DNA of 64,000 bases, from positions 1,798,001 through 1,862,000 of the forward strand of contig CM073203.1 in NCBI GenBank assembly GCA_037042915.1, written 5' to 3'. Below are positions 33,119 through 45,117 of the stretch, one piece after another (positions within the stretch are counted from its first letter, which is position 1; each line of letters begins with the position of its first letter). Made by a program: the position numbers and the translations under genes. The notes below the pieces were generated by a model. The model ran no database searches and had not been told where the DNA came from. It worked only from the letters and a program-made list of their open reading frames with translations. The stretch is from Auricularia sp. M13. Taxonomy: Eukaryota; Basidiomycota; Agaricomycetes; Auriculariales; Auriculariaceae.

Positions 33119-33661
33119 TGTTACGGCACTCAGCTCTGATTATGCTGCACTCTAGGTTGAAATTTGGTCTCCGCACGTAGCACTCTGTCACAGATCCCCA
33201 AGGAGGATGAGTTTACAAGGTTGTTCCTCAGTGATTGTCCTCGCGAGTACTTCTGCGCGAGCTTGCTGATGTGCCTCCTTTGCATATCTCTCAGGCTCAC
33301 GACCGATGGATTCGGACCGCTGCTCGCCCAACTTACGCCGTCGGCGCCCCGCAGTTCGACTGTCGTTCGACGTGGCATCACTGCGCCGCCGTCCGTGCTT
33401 CTCGTCTGCACGTCTCATTATTCTTGCGCACGAGGCATCACTGCATCCTGAGTAATTCACAAGGCACAGACGGTCCTTGAATCGCCGGAGGACTGGGCGC
33501 GGGAATGAGCAGAGAAATTCATCTCGCGTGCTCTTCTGCCTGTGGCCGCAAAGTTGTATCTGCTCCCACTAGTAGTGCCGGAGGTATCAATGGTCGAAGA
33601 AGAGCTTCAGGGATATGCCAACTTGTATAGATGTGATTTAATGGATGAACATGAAAAGCTC
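33119..33661. other. Intergenic, no supported gene
   Basis: This stretch separates convergent genes (copy C plus; kinase minus). Nothing recognisable. Confidence 0.4.
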
Positions 33662-35130
33662 CTATCTTGAGACAGAAAGCAAGCGGAATGGGTATCGTAG
33701 CCACGCCAAGATGTTCGACATGTTCCTCGGCCTCAATGGCATGAGAAGGCGTAGCTTGCCGCGCGAGGAAATGGTCGCTCGAAGGAGGTCTAGCATCTCC
33801 TGAGCGCTGGCACGCTCAGAAGGGATGTCCGAGACGAGCCGGTTTACTACCGGCCGAAGGAATGTGAGACCAGAAAATGCCTGGATTCAATCAGTTCTTC
33901 ATCCTAGAGCAACGCTCTACAGACCGATTGTAACTGCCGAATCATGTCCCCGAACATTCTGATGTCCAGGGCAAACGGGTCGTAAGGAATGGTTTTCGAA
34001 AGTTCCGGGACGCCGATGTTCTGAGCTATGTCTCCCACAACCAGCGTGCGCTCAGCGAAGGAGGGGAATTTTAATGATAAGCCAAAGTCAATGTAGTAAT
34101 AGTTTACTGGCACGCGGGATCGAGATTCGACGTGAATGCGGTGAGATCTCGTGCCATCGGGAGGGAAATAGCGGCTGGGCAGAAATGGACTCCATCCACT
34201 TGGAATTAGATGCGTCGCGTCCATCATTGTATTATTCCAGCAGACATCACTGCTCAGACCAGACCAAGTTAGTTTTAGTCACATCCGTGTGTCACAGGCG
34301 TACCGGTGGGCTACGTTGTGTTCGTGCATGAACGACAAACCCTGGTGACAATTAATGAATCATGGTATGATGCTGTTTGCTGTTTACATACCTCTGCGAG
34401 GTCCAATAACAACCCGGTGAGCTCTTGGACGGTCTTTGGTATTGGCCGGAGAGTCTCGCGAAGCAACGGGGTGACCAGGAGCCAGAGTGCCTTCCCGTCA
34501 ATCAAGGGAGGATGAAGGACGTCAAGAAGTGGGCAGCAATGATTTCGAGGGTCCGAGCGGTAGGGCGCAGACATGAAGAACGCTGAAATCTCGAGCTCAG
34601 GCGTGTCCACGGGACACAATTTGAGCCATACGGGGGCACCATCTTCAATGCGGATGGCATCAATCCCAACGGACTGGCGGGCGTTAACAGCGTTTAACGT
34701 TAATACTGTGGCAACGCACGCTTGCGGAAAAGAAGTCGGCTGTCAAGAATGTCCCAATGGGCGCGGAAATCCAGGATGGTATCCAACCAGGATGATAGCG
34801 ACTTCGCAGCTGGTACCCCTGACGTTCAAGCCATGGCTGTAAGCGCACCCATCTCTGTTCTGATGGTTTTAACTCTGGTGAGAGTTCAAGGGAGGCGGTT
34901 CCTAGCTCCTCAAACGTAGGCCTTCGTAAGCTGTTGACGATGCCTATCGCTTCCATGAAGTCGCCGAGAGTTCCTGTACGAAAGAACCGGTAAAGAAGCG
35001 CCGTGCTGAGCACCCTCAGCGCAGGCTCGTTCTGACGAGACTCCAGAGTGAGGCGTGAGCGAGCTATGACAGCGTCCAGGTCATCGATAGTACGGAATCC
35101 ATGAGCTAGGCCAAGTGTGGGAGTGAACAT
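33662..35130 (-). CDS. Agaricomycete protein kinase-like protein
   Basis: Five exons: 34720-35130, 34392-34673, 34304-34341, 33925-34249 and 33662-33880. They encode 424 residues. Kinase landmarks are in order: VWLKL (the ATP-binding Lys), the hinge-like KALWLLVTPLL, GLSFMHEHNVAHRDVCWNNTMMD (catalytic loop HRD with downstream Asn, formed across a splice junction) and YYYIDFGLS (DFG). VPELSKTIPYDPFALDI follows in the activation and F-helix region. I do not see a canonical glycine loop, as is usual in this fungal group. The key catalytic residues are present, so it may be active. Substrate unknown. The start at 35130 was chosen as an ATG in good context; the frame is open slightly further upstream. 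Confidence 0.75.
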
Positions 35131-35585
35131 GGCTGAGGATGTGCGTTGTGAGGCAACGTGGAGGGAGCAAGGCAAAGCCGCGTGCAAGCGGCGATGTCCG
35201 GAAGAGTCTTCATTCCGTTTTTAACCACGATGATCAACTGAATGTCACAAACATCGATTTCGTCAACTGAGAAACAACTGGTAAGGTCCCAGAGAGGTAG
35301 AACGCGCATGAGGACCTTCTGTCTGGTAAGCTTTCGTCAGCAACAGCGTCCACCAAGCGACCGACGTCCAAACAAGCATATATTTCTCATAGTCGCCGAA
35401 TGTACGTGCACGCAGGGGTACGATGCTTTCGGATGCGCCAGCCAAATGACACGGCCGAACATCGTGTCGGGCCTGGCCCAAACGACACAGCGAGAGTGCG
35501 GTGCTCCCTGAGTGTGGCGCTTTCTTAAAGTGCACCTCTCATGTGCTAGAGGAGACGGGATCCAGTACTTCTCCATTCTAAAGTC

Positions 35586-36767
35586 ATGTCTCGAGGTCGT
35601 CGTTCGAGCTCAAAGCTTATTGTCGTGCCCGTCGATACGGACCTACGATGGCAGTCAACAGACTGTGCGCAAACTCTACCAGTAATCCGTATGGCTGCGT
35701 AACTGACCCTCAAATTGCAGCCCGTCCGCCCGCTGGTCTGCTGCCAAAGTCAACTCTTAAAGCCGCGAAAAATGCATTGAATAGCGCCATCGCAAACAAT
35801 GAAAACTTCGTTCCCATGACATCTCCTGACCGCGACGCAAATCGCGCCGAGATCGCTGGGTACGCCAATGTCGGTGCTGCAGAAGTGGTCATGTTGCCAT
35901 ACGCAGCGTTTTGTCGCGCGTTCTTATGAGCAAGAATAGTGCCCGCCAGAGGTCGTGGAATCCTTTATCGTACCTGATAGGCACTGCGGGTGAGAGAGAA
36001 ATGGCGAGTGAGCTGTACGATGCGGCCATGGATCTGTCGAGAGGGGTGGTGGTAAGTGGACAAATAGTCGGCATCATTAGTCACTCACGCATTTGACAGC
36101 ACAGCGCCGAGAAATGCAAAACAGTCGTTGTGATATATCGCAATTCAGGCGATGAATACACCAGTGGTCGGATAGGCGACAGGCCTGAGCATGTAGATGG
36201 CCACGACGAGGCAAGAGAAGACAGGTAGGGATTACGAACCCAAGCAGATCGAACTGATCATCATTTACGCAACTGCAGAGCTGGGAACGGCCAAGAGGCC
36301 TCGGGGAGCACTGTCGCCGTCGACAACAGAGCACATCCCACCGAAAAGCTAGTAACTGTTCTGAGCGCAGAGCCTCTCTCTGGTAGGTTTGACGCACTGC
36401 GACTCGTATTAGTAATGACCATGCTGTTACAGAAGACGCGGATTACGCACCATCTGCGGAAGGCGTCTGGTCGATGGTGGACGCGCGCGCATTTGTGTCT
36501 CCATTCATGGTCGAACCGACCGCTCGAGATCGAGCGCTGGTGGCAAACAGGGACAAGGCTCTTCCAGGTCTTCGGGTCTCAATGCCCATTGCGTTCGAGA
36601 TTGACCCACGACCGAGTGGAAGTGTTCGTCATCGTTACACAATGGCGAGCACGAATTTCTCGATCCCCTCGTCCGGTGCGCTGTCTCCTTTACGAGCGCG
36701 GTCAAGATGCTCAGCTGAACGATGTGAACAGCCCCTCCGGAGTACCTGGGCGCGCGCGGCACACTGA
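35586..36767 (+). CDS. Hypothetical multi-exon protein
   Basis: Several coding-looking plus-strand segments follow one another: MSRGRRSSSKLIVVPVDTDL from 35586, ARPPAGLLPKSTLKAAKNAL (from 35721), EREMASELYDAAMDLSRGVV (to about 36052), a Gly/Glu-rich piece near 36280-36370, and a last piece (EDADYAPSAEGVWSMVDARA) ending at the stop 36765-36767. Plausible donors and acceptors lie between them, but the phases of two junctions cannot be fixed by eye, so no full model is given. No domain recognised. It is divergently oriented from the kinase gene. Confidence 0.4.
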
Positions 36768-37074
36768 TGGCGATTGACGACGTCGACGAGATGCACGTGA
36801 GAATTGTCTCCGAGTCGCGTACGCCACTAGAAAGGGCGAAAACGGCGCCAAATATGAGATGTGATCCTGCCTGGCTGTAGCCGTCCATGACCAGGGCGTT
36901 CAGCAGCGTGTAACGCGAATGGTAATTGTACTGTATACTGTACGTCTGTTGCACGTGAATATAAGAATCCAAACGATGGAGACACACCTCATTCTCTAAT
37001 CCTACACAGACCAAACGCAGACCCATACACCCTGCGTATCATACACCGTCAGTTCACTCCCATTGCGCGGGTTG

Positions 37075-39360
37075 TTATCTCCCAGCGGGTCCAGGCGTGA
37101 CGACCCCGCGCTCGTCCACATCAACAGGCCGCTCGCCCGCGCCGACCTCGGGCGTGTACGCCGGCGGCGGCTCGCTCATCGTGATCGTCATGCCCGTCAT
37201 CTGCGGCACGAGCGCCGCGGGCGATGGCGGGAGCGGCACGTGCTGCGCGGCCGCGGGCAAGGACAACGAGGGCTCGCGCGGCGGGAGCGGCGGCGGCGGC
37301 AGGCTCATCTGCCGCCGCCTGCGCTCGCGGTCGTCTTCGAACGTCGGCAGCGGCGGCAGCTCGCGCTCGCGCTCGTCCTCGTCAGACGAAGAGGAATCGG
37401 CGGTGTCGAGCAGCGAGGGCCCCACTGCGATGCTCTGTCTGTTGCGCGCCGCCAGGGACTCGCCGTCAAATGCGATGAGCGAGGGTTCGGGTGGGCCGGG
37501 AGGAGGGGCGGCAGAAGAAGGAGCGTCGCTGCCGCTGTCGAACGTCGGCACGCGCGCGCGCACCATCTTGAACGCCCGCGCGAACTCGACCGTCGTCAGC
37601 CAGCCGTCCTTGTTGACGTCTGCTTCGTCCCTTTATCGTCGAATTAGCAACAGGGAAATCGCGGGGTGGACAAAGACGCACCATATCTCGGCAAGGACCT
37701 CAACGCTCAGCCCGCTCTTCATAAAGTACGCCAACAGGACACCGCCATCAAGCTTCCCCGCACCCAGCGAGTCAAGCCGTGCGAACGCGCGCGCAGCGTC
37801 GGCCTCGTCCTGCTCAGAGCGGCCAGGCGACGGCGACACACGGCGGCTCTGGAACGCTGCGCGACCCAGCGCGTGTGGGTCGGTGCGGTCAGCGGGCGGG
37901 CCGCCTGCGGCGACGACGAGCGCGTCGGGCAGGCGCGCGGGCAGCTTGTCGGGCGCGAGCGCGCGCGACATGAGGAGCTCGATGAGGTACATGGCAAGCA
38001 CGAACTGGTGCGCCTGCATCGGCGTGTCCTCGGGTGCGTCGCCCGTCGCCAACGACCTAACAGCCAGGCATCAGCTTGACAGGATAGTGAGGCAGGCGGC
38101 TCACCAGACTCTGCCGAGCACGGCGAACCCAAGCCGGCTCTTGACGAACGTCGCGCGGCACGTCTCGCCGTCGAGCGTGCCGGCCGGCGGGGGCGGGCCG
38201 CCCGTGTGGGCCCACAGCTTGAGGTACTTGGCCTTCTGCGCGTCGGTGAGCGGCGGGAGCGGCGTGGGGTCCGCGAACGGGTCTATCGGGCCCGTCGGCG
38301 CGTGGACGAAAGTCGAAGTCGAGCTTGTCGATGCGAAGGTGGCTGGGCGCGGCGACGGCGTGAACGAGGGGCTGCGCGGGATAGGGGTCGCCGGCGAGGA
38401 ATGCGTCTGGAGCGATGGCGATGGGACGATGAGCGAGGATGTGGACCGGTGCTGCGAGAGCGAGGGCGTGCGGATGAGGAATGCGGGCTTCTCCGCGGCG
38501 CTGGTCTCGAGCGCGAGGTAGTCGTGGTGCGGCGTCGATGCGCGCGGGACGTTTGCGCCGTCGGGCGCGGACACGCTGCGGCGGTGCTGGTCAGGCGGCG
38601 GGCCCGGCGGCGGCAGGTACGACAGTTGCGGTGGCGCATGGCCGTTCTTTGGCGGCGCAAAGACTGGCGGCGGGAGCGGCCGCGCGCGCGGTGCGTCCGC
38701 CAGCGCTTCGAGGTAGACCTTCTCGGTGGTCGGTGTGAACCAGTCCAGTCGCACCAGATCGTCTTTCTCCGCAGGGAACGGCTTGCCGTCGTCCATGTAT
38801 TTCTGGGCGTGGGCCATGAGGCGCAACGCAAGGCACAGGCCCTGCAGGGTGAGGAAGCCGCCGCGCAGCTCGTCGCAGACGTTCCAGATCTCGCCCAGCA
38901 GCACGCTCGGCAGCCCGGAGGTCTCGAAGAGCGGCACCGCGCGCTCACCGAGCAGAATGGAGCTCGTGTCCTTGTCTGGGTCGCCAGACTCGGTGACCTC
39001 GAAGATCGCGCGCGCGAGCGCCTTTTCGGCGGCGCTTGGCTCGAAGTCGTCAAACACGCTCAGCTGGTGCTGGTCGGGCGCCTTGAGCACTTGCGGTTGC
39101 CGCGAAGAGCCAGCCTGTGCGTTGGCGCCTGTGCTGGAGCTCGCGCTTGTGCTGGAGCTGGCCTGGGCTGACGATGGGCCTGGTCCGGTGCCGCCAGTGG
39201 CATCCCAGGGCGCGCGATAGATACCACGTGTGCTGCTCGGACTAGACGGCCACAAACGACCCCGCGCAGGCTGAGCAGCATTCGTAGAGACTGGCTGAGC
39301 CCATTGTACAGTCCGTGGCTGGGATCGGGAGCGTAAACGCGCTCTGTCGCTGCCGGTCAT
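37075..39360 (-). CDS. Eps15-type protein with three EH domains
   Basis: Three exons, 38105-39360, 37682-38056 and 37075-37630 (728 residues), with 48- and 51-nt introns. EH1 includes ARAIFEVTESGDPDKD and SGLPSVLLGEIWNVCDEL; EH2 includes KAKYLKLWAHTGG and RLGFAVLGRVWSLA; EH3 includes ARAFARLDSLGAGKLDGG, GLSVEVLAEIW and the calcium-loop DEADVNKDGWLTTVEF. Pro/Ser-rich linkers separate them, and the tail is disordered. EH domains bind NPF motifs, and fungal proteins of this type (Ede1/Eps15) act early in clathrin-mediated endocytosis. EH1 has a degenerate loop. A long antisense frame over the same region is a shadow. Confidence 0.85.
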
Positions 39361-41682
39361 TCCAGCAAGACAGCGAGCTCAAGGCCAAGATAGACTCAGG
39401 ATACAGAACAGCGCACGCGGGATATGAGCTCTGAGCACAGAGCCAGAAAAATTGTCCGTGGCGACGGGGAATTAGGGTGAACTGTGCCTGCGCCCGCAGC
39501 CAAGTCAATGCAAACGGAAAAGGAGCGGTACTTATAGAGCGGCTCGGAACAGGATTGCCGATTTGAGCTTCATCAGGAAAAATTTTCTGCTACATAGTTC
39601 GGGAAATTTGTATAGGTGCTTGTAGCTCTGCATAGAGAGGTGATATTATAGAAGACTCTGTAGTTTCTTGTAGAAACTGTGTTCTCTGTAGTTCCCTGTA
39701 GTTCTCTGTAGAACTCGTAATCTACATAGTGGTACATATATTGGCTGATTCTATAGTACATCCATGTTGAACTATATATTGCAGGACAGGGTTCATAGTA
39801 CTAGATGGTGGCTGGGGCCTATGCATTGCACCCTGGCTGTGCAAGCACACCTTCCACTGTACGCACACACTTTATTACTGTGTCATGCATCACAGAGGTC
39901 ATGCGGTGTGAATGCCCGCGGTTTCGAGGTGTCACAGTCAATTTTGGGGCTCAAAGAGCCCAAATCAGGCCCAAATTTTCGTCGCTGCTTTCTGGCGCTC
40001 ACCCAGATCATTCCCATCATGTAAAGGCTTTCTCATTGACTTCTGACTTCCCTAGAGCGGTGAGAGTCCCAGTTCCATTGCTGGGAGAGGCTTAGAAAGA
40101 CTCACAAGTATTCATTGCCTGACCAAAACCTGAGCGACCCTGGTAAACATCACCAGTCGCAGATGGGCTGGACGTGTCACGGCAGTTCAGGTGCTGGTAA
40201 TAGGCATGTGTATACAGCACACTGCCTTGATTTCTGCGCATAGAATGGTCTACCACTTGCTTGAATTACTTTCATACAACTGTGAGAGGGTGGATAGTCC
40301 CCCAGCTGAGCTTGCCCACTGTTTGGCTGTAATAAAGTGCAACACTTATCATGACCTTGACTCCAGACTGGCCTTCAGTTAATCAGCTCAGGTCATATCT
40401 CACGCAATGATCTCCACATTACTTGGTCGTTCACTACAAGTCAGCAGAAAGCAGGACTCTTGACTGCTTATGGGACTGTACTTGTGTGTTGCATGGAGAG
40501 GCTGTTTGTATTGTACTGACTTCGGTAGCGACATGGACCTCTATCCTTGGCCCGGAAAGGAGCGCAATTGGGAAACTTCATCATTGCACAGGGGTATCGC
40601 CTTCAGCTCGAAGACTGGGGGACATATAAAGCATTCTCCGACATCATGGACCATGTCGATTAATACGGGTGGATAAGCGCAGTGCGCTCGTCGGCATTCT
40701 CATCCGCTGCAAACGTCGTGCGACGCACATGGCCTCCGAAGCTCGTGGACGAGTACGATGTCGAGAACTTCGGAGGCACGAACGTAACGCTATGGACGGT
40801 CAGCGAGCCGTCGGACGCACCGAGCCACCGAGAACGCACCAGCCGTCCGTTGTCGATGATCACGACGTTGCAAGCAGCATGCCGAGGCTCGTATCGAGTC
40901 GTATGCCTACCTCAGCGAGCGCGCTGTATCATGGGATGCGATTGATGACCGAGAGCATGACGATGTGCGAGCAACTCACCGAGAACAGAATCATGCGCAA
41001 GCTCGTCATCACGGTCGACGCAGGCCGCAGAGCCTATGAGAGAGCGCGGCAAGCGATGTGTTGAGCAAAAATAGGCATAGCCCTGTGCACGAGCAAACGA
41101 GACCGTGTCGCGGCGGCGAGAGGCAAGTAGGAGTCGGAGGGAAGGAAGAGGGAAGCTGGATGTTGGCCATGAACTAGTCGTCTCACAGACTTTGACGTTC
41201 GAAGATAATCGTTCGAAGTAAAGTCTGCATTAGATCGCGCCCCCCTGATAGTCCCAAATTCGGGTCAATCCGTGATTGCTCCGGCGGAGAAACTAATTCG
41301 AAAATAATTATTCTCCCTCAACACTCATGCAGAACCTCGACGAAGCTTGTGAAAATGTTTAAATTGTTGACTACATTACCTACAACGCATCTAGGCGATA
41401 GTCTTATATGACGGACATGCGGAATGGTATGATGATGGTTATCCGGCGCTTATCGGTTCGGGCCGAGCAAAAATTCGAGAAATGCAGAAACCGTCCGCCT
41501 CCGTTGGGGGAGCACAGATTAACAATCCATACACTCATTATATAATCTACTTCAATTAATCTGGCAGTTTTGAGTCCCGAGACTCGCTGAATAGCGTGCC
41601 CAAAGAGCGCGTCGAGGTCACGTGCATTGCGGCCATCACCGAATTGGGGACTCACCATCAGGCGGGTGTAATCTAATACAGA
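39361..41682. other. AT-richer stretch, no confident gene
   Basis: At 39640-39720 a short motif, CTGTAGTT, recurs irregularly. The 39760-40660 part is AT-richer than the genes and resembles old transposon debris, but I could not find its ends. A minus-strand frame at 40660-40863 (GRLVRSRWLGASDGSLTVHS) looks protein-like, yet I could not connect it to other exons; it may be a gene fragment. Confidence 0.35.
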
Positions 41683-42241
41683 CTAGCCATGAACGCCTGC
41701 GAACACGCCTTTTATACCTTTGCACATTCCGTAAGACTTTCGAAGGCTCCGTAAGAGCTGATGACGCCATGTGGTACCGCTCGGGTCGGAGGAAGCGTCG
41801 CGACGGGGGGTGAGTGAACGTCGGCATCAACTCACGGCCCGAACATGCCCTGCAGTCTGCTCGCTGCCGCCGCCATCGCCGGCCTCATCTCACGGTTTAG
41901 CAGTACTATCACTGTGCGGGCCTCTGCTCAAATAAGCGCCCATGAGTCTGGCTGAGGGAGGGGGGTAGGTACCCAATCAGCAAGTCCGGCTGCGAAACGC
42001 GCAATCTGGCGGCGTGCATCGGGATCCATAGAATTATATATTAAAGCCGCCGCGAGCGAGTTGGAGCCGAGGAAGACGCGCAAACCCAGTTGCGGGAGCT
42101 CCTCGATATGAGCGGCGTAGGAATCGGGCAGAGGCTCGTCCTGCGGCGAGTCAAAGGCGGTCTATTGGACTATCAGTCAATTTGTGGCGCAATATAAGCC
42201 GACGAAGTACTCACCTGGAGAGATGCAATATCGAGTGTCAT
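41683..42241 (-). CDS. Hypothetical protein, 132 aa
   Basis: Four exons: 42215-42241, 41973-42161, 41836-41921 and 41683-41779. They give 133 codons in frame. The sequence starts MTLDIASL and continues PQDEPLPDSYAAHIEELPQL, GSNSLAAALIYNSM and TVIVLLNREMRPAMAAAASR, all of protein-like composition. The last exon is less certain because its acceptor (CGAG) is unremarkable and an alternative 3' end further down (MVSPQFGDGRNARDLDALFG, 41655 region) is possible. No family recognised. Confidence 0.45.
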
Positions 42242-45117
42242 ATTGCGCCCTTGCGTAGTAATACAGCAGATATAGTACAGGTGGGCGCGAACCGGGAGGA
42301 CAAGGGACGGAAATAGCCGCCGGAGATCCGCGCCGAAAGGCCGAGATAGTTACCCGGATCCTTCCCCAAGTCCTTCCCTTGCAGTTCTCGCGTACATTCT
42401 TTGGGCGATCTCGAATGCAAAGCGCACCAAGACAGCATAGTGTTCAATGCAAAGACTAAAACTACTTCAGCCGCCGAATGAGCGTAATTGAGCCGCAGAT
42501 GGAGCATGAAGACCCGCAGTCAAGGGGTCTTCACATTTTGCTTCCGGGATATCACGTTGGTTAGTTAGTCCAGCCAGTGGACACCTTACAAAATAAATAT
42601 TTTGAACTGAAAATAAGCGCACTATTGGCACTTAGAAGTGCAGGCAGAAGTTTGAGAGACTCCTGTGAGCAGAAACTCACTCAGGAGCCCAGCCAATCAT
42701 CTGAACATTACAGTTCACTGGCCTCAGCCTCGGGATCAAGTCCTTCAGGTCCGGATCTATCAGGATATAGATCCGGATATGCCAAATCAGGAAGTCCGGA
42801 AGCAAATCAGTTAGTTAGTCCTGGCTCAGAGGGGTTACAAGAAAAAACGACGTGATATCCTTAATTTTAATTGTGGTGACCCCTTGCCCGCAGTCGCTGT
42901 TCGACGTTCCACGGCCAAAGACAAGCCACCTTCAGAAATACCGGCCGTGTCTGTAATAAAGTCTTCCGGCTGACCATCACTGGTGGTCGGAGACACTACA
43001 GTGAGAACGGCCTCAACATTCGGCGAGATACAAGCTGGAGGAAAGGTGGAGTTCCGAAGATATGCGCGAGGTCATCATGCGGGTGAATGTCTTGTCCTTG
43101 GGTAGCCGCAGCGCTCAAGTTGGACGAAACCCTAAACGGACGAGGTGTTGTGAGGTCGCAGCCTGAGAGTGCTGAGGAGGCAGATGGAATATTGGTTGCG
43201 GATTGAAGACCCCCCTGCGAGCAGTAGAAACAGGCGAACACTTTGAAAGGGGCGGTATAGGGTGTGTGCTTGGGATAGAAGTTCAAAATGACGAACTCCC
43301 TTAGCGCCCAGAATGTGGGAAGGAAGGAATTTTGATCGGGCATGCAAGGAGAGTTACTAGTACAAGGCGTGAGTCGCAGCTGTATAATAATAACGCATCC
43401 TCAAGACCATATGAACTCGGAATCAGAGCGCCACAATGCCGTCCGACATGCCAATAGTCGAGCATTAGGTATCGCGAAACGGCTAGCCGCGGGCTAGCTA
43501 CGTCAAATATTATAGCGAGTATCCTAGAGCATGCAGGGAGAGAAAACATGACGGCATATGTGAATTTATTGGAACCACACGAGAGCCGTGTGCCCCGACT
43601 ATCGCTTGGAAGTGCCCTCGGATTCCAGAGCGGCGGCAAACAGATGCATTCCGAAGATACGAGACAACGAGAGTTTGTCAAAGCGTTCTATTACCCATCA
43701 GCAATAGTAGTGTTGCGGGAGATGCGCGAGTGCCTGGCACTGCACGTGCGGCAAGCTATTAAAAATCGAACTCGCGGCGAGACGGGACCGGAAGGAGCAG
43801 CGGAGATTGCCGCACCGCATCGCTCTTTTCTTCCCTTTTACACGCGTGGCTCTGCGCCAGCGCATGCCCGATACCGCTGCCTGAGGCTATGACAAACTTG
43901 TGGACCTGCGAGTCCAGCTCCTCATGCTTCTCTGACTGTCCTGGTCTCCGCAACATCGCTTCCAGCTGTCTGCACGCTACACCAACGGACACCGGCAAAC
44001 TGTGCTATTCTCTGATGCTATGACCTGATCGTATTTACATAAGCTCATTTCTGTCTTTCTGATGCACCGCACCATGTTGGAGAGGTACTGCATTCCGTTT
44101 TCGTTTCAATTTTAACGTATGTCACCCCGAAGGGGACTGCATTCCGTTTTCCCTGCTGCTCTCGCTTCTGCTGGCATGGTCGTGCGAATCTCTCTGGATA
44201 CAGTGCAGAACATCACAGAAGCCGTATCTGGATGAGTAGCTCCGGATGTGCGGTCTGACTCGGCTTCACTCGCCGCGGGCGTGGTGCGCGCTTGATCAAG
44301 GCAATCAAGCGACCTCCGCGACTCGAGCATGCCTCGTATGAACGGGCCACACGCCGCCGTATGATATTCACTATTTCTGGAGTACATTTGCCCTGCTGCA
44401 CTCTACGTCTTGCTACACCGGTTCATACTGCTAGCCATGTTGTGCTCCCCAAAGCGCCTAATCCTGAATTCTCACCAACCGACCACCTGACTGCGGCATG
44501 GCACTGCCATAGCAATTCAATGAACTCGGGGAGTGCTCAGCGGGAGATCCTGTTTACAATTACATGGTATTCTTTCGCGGAACTTCGGCATCTCGTTGTT
44601 AGCACTCGAGGATGCGAGGCGGCAAGCTTGGTTTCGTTGGGCAATCACGATATGGTCATAGAAATTGTCGCCTATCCAAGGCATATCGGCTCTGAGACTC
44701 CCCAATCGTGCTATATCTGAATATCCTGTCTGAACTGGTCGAGTCATGGGCAGGATGTGCACTCGGAAGGTACTTTACCAACAGCTTGCAAATTCAGAGT
44801 ATTATGTGGTGATCTGCTACCACTCGCTAACGGGAGCCGTGCAAAGGGACAGCGCCCGTCGATACCTTCTCCGGCGCCCGTCAATACATACCTGACGTTG
44901 CCTAAACGGAGTCATCATAACTTACGCTCTGCTGAGTCGGCCGCCACCATGAAATTGGTTCTCTGCCGCGCGGCGCTGTGTAGGCACGGATCCGCAGTCT
45001 TTGATTGGATGCGACATGTCTGCACTGCAGTGCCCAAACGTGTATTTAATCTCTCGAAACTTTTTTCCGTCGCTCACACTATTCACTCTCGCTTTTGCTG
45101 CAACTGCTCGTCTCGCA
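42242..45117. other. Unassigned stretch upstream of the first P450
   Basis: It contains an AT-rich part (42500-42870) with a near-palindromic GATCTATCAGGATATAGATC around 42757 and two copies of TTAGTTAGTCC (near 42561 and 42811). Frames at 43548-43892 and 44292-44720 are open but carry no recognisable domain. Confidence 0.4.

Noticed and set aside
37097-38521. 474-codon plus-strand frame over the EH-domain gene
   Set aside because: The minus strand encodes three EH domains with a calcium loop and proper splice sites; the plus frame crosses those introns and is Ser/Gly/Arg low complexity.
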